Shown here: piece after piece, positions 61,358-64,000 of the stretch | Layout: every line of letters starts with the position of its first letter | Position numbering within the stretch: position 1 is the stretch's first letter | Source: MTP4 sp9310u | GTDB taxonomy: Archaea > Halobacteriota > Methanosarcinia > Methanosarcinales > Methanosarcinaceae | Length of the DNA stretch: 64,000 nt | Direction of reading: 5' to 3' | Assembly (NCBI GenBank): GCA_030627005.1 | Contig: DAOUSW010000006.1 | Span: 3,265-67,264, forward strand | Program-made: the position numbers and the translations under genes | Notes under the pieces: generated by a model | Told to the model about the DNA's origin: nothing | The model's input: only the letters and a program-made list of their open reading frames with translations | Databases searched by the model: none

Positions 61358-62104
61358 TTACGGTTGGAGCAGTTCATTACACTTCGGACAATGGGATTCT
61401 TTACCACTCCATTTTATATCCAGAAGGGGGATAAACCCATGATCCTTACAATAGTATTTGTTTGGATTTGAACTTACATCTCCGGAGAGGACCTCTGCCC
61501 CACATCCCGTGAAAATATGAATTGTTTCATCAGGTGAATCTAATTCATTTTTACTATTCAATACATTTTTATACATTTTCATTTCAAAGTTAGTTGGAAA
61601 GATATTCGAAATTTCGCAAAGTCCATATTTAAGTTCATCTAACGCTTCTTCATATTTTCCGAGTTTGCACAGGGAAAGAACCTTAAATTTCAACGCGTAC
61701 TTATAAGACATCCAGTTATTTTTTTTCCATACATACGCTTTATTTATAGAAGTATCGAAGGGCATACGCCCCAGAGTATCATCAAAAACATCTATTGCAC
61801 TACCAGCTTTTCCAATTTTGTAAAGAACCATACCTTTAATTAGCCAGCATTCAGTAAACTTTGGATCTTTATTTATTTCTTTGTTAAGAAAAGATAGCAT
61901 TTCATCAATAGTATGAGAACTCTCGTTTTCCAGCGGATAATCCTCATTTAACATTAAAGACTCGATTAAGCCAATTACTTTATTAGGATCATTTTTTTCT
62001 TCTGTTACCCCTAATTCAGTTCCCGATGATTCAGCAGATTCATTTTTATCTGGCAATTTTATCTCTGATTGGCCCGGTTTATAATCTTCATATTTTTCAG
62101 TCAT
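61358..62104 (-). CDS. TPR-like protein with C-terminal zinc knuckle
   Basis: 248 residues. Middle part has TPR-type helices (CWLIKGMVLYKIGKAGSAIDVFDDTL, LGKYEEALDELKYGL); C-terminus has FTGCGAEV, YYCKDHGF and HCPKCNELL, a probable zinc-binding element. Low G/C compared with the left half of the window. Partner unknown. Confidence 0.65.
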   Translation of the reverse strand: MTEKYEDYKPGQSEIKLPDKNESAESSGTELGVTEEKNDPNKVIGLIESLMLNEDYPLENESSHTIDEMLSFLNKEINKDPKFTECWLIKGMVLYKIGKAGSAIDVFDDTLGRMPFDTSINKAYVWKKNNWMSYKYALKFKVLSLCKLGKYEEALDELKYGLCEISNIFPTNFEMKMYKNVLNSKNELDSPDETIHIFTGCGAEVLSGDVSSNPNKYYCKDHGFIPLLDIKWSGKESHCPKCNELLQP

Positions 62105-62574
62105 AAAATCAGAACCTTACAAATTTATACATTAGAAATCATTTTTTCTTCCAGTTTATACGATTGATATATTAAAACTCCTAAATGATAAGGGATTGCA
62201 CAGTTTCCACTTAGAACAAATAATTCACCATTATTTTTCAGCTTTACTTTTGGATTTAACCTCTCACTTCATACTTTAATCCCCCATGCCCCCGGAGAAG
62301 CTCAAGTCTGATCTGACTGCTACCTTCCTCCTGAAAGCCCCTGAGAGCCTGGACTGAGGGAGCATGAAGAAACACAAGCACCTATTTAGAAAAAGCGAAT
62401 GTAAGGGAAATATGAAAGCCTGCTTTTTAGAAAGGATGTTTAAAAAACAGAAATTAAGATTTGAAAAAACGGATCATTTAATACTAATTGATGTAAATAT
62501 TTTGGATATGTCCAAAGCTAAAAGTGCTATTTTGGTTTTCGTTATATCTGAAATTTTTATTTTTAATTCTAGAG

Positions 62575-62796
62575 ATGAAATTTGGAGTTCATCTTAACTT
62601 TTATTATTATCTGAACCTTATTCTTATAGCTATAACTGATTCTATGTTTCCACTTTTGCCAACTACTGGTCCATGGGCTGAATCTACTGGAAACTTGACA
62701 TTTGTAACAAATCTTTTTAGTTTGTTTTTGCGGATTCTATCGTCACCTGCTCTTTTGATCGCAGCTGTAGTTTATCTTTTGACCCCAGATGATTAA
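62575..62796 (+). CDS. Possible small membrane protein
   Basis: 73 residues from ATG 62575, two hydrophobic segments (YYYLNLILIAITDSMF and ILSSPALLIAAVVYLL). No convincing ribosome site, no family. An overlapping frame at 62364-62597 is less convincing. 62105-62574 is otherwise without a supported gene. Confidence 0.3.
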   Translation: MKFGVHLNFYYYLNLILIAITDSMFPLLPTTGPWAESTGNLTFVTNLFSLFLRILSSPALLIAAVVYLLTPDD

Positions 62797-62834
62797 AGCA
62801 GTTACTAATTCAATTGTGCATCTCGAAAGTTTTT

Positions 62835-62880
62835 GAACCCTTCGAACTAACCTGCCCGAAGCTCCGGGACCAGGCCTTTG
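62835..62880 (+). repeat. Dispersed repeat, copy 3
   Basis: GAACCCTTCGAACTAACCTG, then CCCGAAGCTCCGG and ACCAGGC. 62881-63193 beyond it is C-rich (AACCCCCCCCCACG at about 62950) with no supported gene. Confidence 0.6.
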
Positions 62881-63193
62881 TAGCTCACGGAGAACACCGC
62901 GCCATTGACCAGAGGAGAACCTCTCTTCAAAAGCCCTGAATCGATGGCCCAACCCCCCCCCACGAAATCCCCCAAACTCCCCACAAAACCCGGTTCAACC
63001 CAGGGCAACGGCACAAAACAACCAGCAAACAACCAGCAGCAAACAAGGAGAAAAGAACACAAAAGAAATCTAGGGAAATACTGGAGACTTACATAGAGAC
63101 CAACTTTGGAACCGGGAATTTTAAACAAAGCAAAAATTAGAAGTATGTTACTCTCATTTGATATGAATACAAAAAAATCTTCCCCGGATCCTT

Positions 63194-64000
63194 ATGGAAA
63201 TGAAGAATCTGCTTGAAAAGCTCAAACATCTGCTTGAAAAGCTCAAACCAATACAAAAATTGCTTTCAAAAATTATTCCCATACTTCTGTTCATCTCGTT
63301 TATAGCTATTTTTATTTACATCTTATGGAAAGTTCCCCAATTGCAGGTTTCGCATTTAGATGGAGCCCTGGATGACCCCGCAAAAGTCGCTGAGTTAGAA
63401 GATAAATTCAGGTCAACCCTTGCTCAGATGTTAGGTGGAGTAGTTTTATTTTTTGGGCTTTATTTAACTCACAGGCGTGTGACAGCAACTGAAAAGACTG
63501 TAGCAATTACACAGGAAGGGCAGATCACAGAGAGATTTACGAGAGCTATTGAGCAGTTAGGGAATGACGGTCTGGAATTCAGATTGGGTGGAATCTATGC
63601 TCTTGAAAGAATAGCAAATGAGTCGAAAAAGGATCATTGGCCCATCATGGAGATTTTGACCGCCTATATTCGAAAAAACTCTCCTAATAATATAGATGAA
63701 GATGAAAAAGCGGGAGGTAAAAAATTATCAATTGATACCAAAGCAGCACTCGATGTTTTGGGAAGAAGAAATAGAGAACATGAGAAGAATGAATTTCGGG
63801 CATTTGACTTGAGCATTACTTATTTGGGAGGGGCTAATCTTAAAGGAGCGAACCTTGAAGGGGCGAACCTTGAAGGGGCGAACCTTGAAGGGGCGAACCT
63901 TGAAGGGGCGAACCTTGAAGGGGCGAACCTTAAAGCGGCGAACCTTAAAGCGGCGAACCTTAAAGCGGCGAACCTTAAAGCGGCGAACCTTAAAGCGGCG
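63194..64000 (+). CDS. Membrane-anchored pentapeptide-repeat protein (cut by window edge)
   Basis: 269 codons from ATG 63194, open at the right edge. A duplicated N-terminal heptad-like stretch (LLEKLKH, LLEKLKP), two membrane segments (IIPILLFISFIAIFIYIL and MLGGVVLFFGLYLTH), a cytoplasmic helical part (ITERFTRAIEQLGNDG, FRLGGIYALERIANES), then pentapeptides from about residue 215: GANLE repeated, then AANLK repeated. This architecture is widespread; role unknown, possibly scaffold or stress related. Confidence 0.85.
   Translation, partial: MEMKNLLEKLKHLLEKLKPIQKLLSKIIPILLFISFIAIFIYILWKVPQLQVSHLDGALDDPAKVAELEDKFRSTLAQMLGGVVLFFGLYLTHRRVTATEKTVAITQEGQITERFTRAIEQLGNDGLEFRLGGIYALERIANESKKDHWPIMEILTAYIRKNSPNNIDEDEKAGGKKLSIDTKAALDVLGRRNREHEKNEFRAFDLSITYLGGANLKGANLEGANLEGANLEGANLEGANLEGANLKAANLKAANLKAANLKAANLKAA
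63836..64000 (+). repeat. 15-bp tandem repeat coding the pentapeptides
   Basis: Eleven units of 15 bases, first GGGGCGAACCTTGAA, then GCGGCGAACCTTAAA, nearly identical at DNA level, running out of the window. Such identity points to recent expansion. Confidence 0.93.

Overview
The window looks like chromosome of a nitrogen-fixing methanogenic archaeon of the Methanosarcina type. The evidence is a nifI-D-K-E-N gene order, two archaeal-type radical SAM NifB proteins, archaeal TATA boxes, a methanogenesis-marker AIR-synthase-like gene, archaeosine-precursor (queC/E/D) genes, and very A/T-rich, repeat-laden intergenic gaps. I could not run any database search; family names come from recognised motifs and overall protein resemblance.

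Layout. 0-9.6 kb: the end of the nif operon (nifI2 tail, nifD, nifK, nifE, nifN), closed by a hairpin plus T-run, then modABC (molybdate uptake) with a ModE-like operator over the likely start site. 9.6-14.2 kb: a CpG-codon-rich, probably acquired pair on the minus strand: a secreted SBP3-SBP3-Cache-Cache-Cache protein whose signal peptide contains an in-frame TAG, followed by a PLP-dependent amino-acid decarboxylase. 14.5-18.5 kb: a methyltransferase and divergent glnK-amtB1 / amtB2. 19-22.6 kb: two HTH regulators fused to an Fe-S type Cys domain, one leading a DsrE/F/H-like sulfur-relay operon. 22.6-34.3 kb: a metal/thiol-stress (arsenic-type) island with three CxC permeases (COG0701/ArsP type), three ArsR regulators, two mini-thioredoxins, a DGC-type protein, small Cys-tailed proteins, an Acr3 arsenite pump, a universal stress protein, an AhpD-like protein and a nif-type ferredoxin. 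35-47 kb: a DUF1638 protein, two hydantoinase/oxoprolinase-like ASKHA proteins, a DEAD-box helicase and thiM-thiE. 46.8-52.3 kb: two calcineurin-like phosphoesterases, a second DGC protein, and queC-DUF366-queE-queD. 52.6-59 kb: nifB1, nifB2, ferredoxin, methanogenesis marker 2, PNPOx-like, DUF5611-like and chorismate-lyase-like genes. 59.3 kb to the end: tRNA-Thr, a decayed tRNA-Thr copy, hypothetical genes and a pentapeptide-repeat protein running off the edge.

How it fits together. nif, mod, glnK/amt, nifB and the nif-type ferredoxin form a dispersed nitrogen-fixation set. The island at 22-34 kb appears tied together by two classes of palindromic operators: ATTTCAA-N6-TTGAAAT (also upstream of the second DGC gene at 48.4 kb and of a gene remnant at 18.8 kb) and ATATCA-N8-TGATAT.

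The most notable signal is stop-codon use. Among about 65 genes I count roughly 33 TAA, 30 TGA and only 2 TAG, and both TAG cases lie in frames that continue. The AhpD-like gene continues after its TAG into Asp, five consecutive Cys, Asp, Asp and then a TGA. Together with the TAG inside the secreted protein's signal peptide, this suggests TAG is read as a sense codon (pyrrolysine) here, and that a poly-cysteine metal-binding tail is hidden behind an amber codon. Two genes are instead interrupted by TGA, and one by a G-tract frameshift. These look like decay or sequencing errors.
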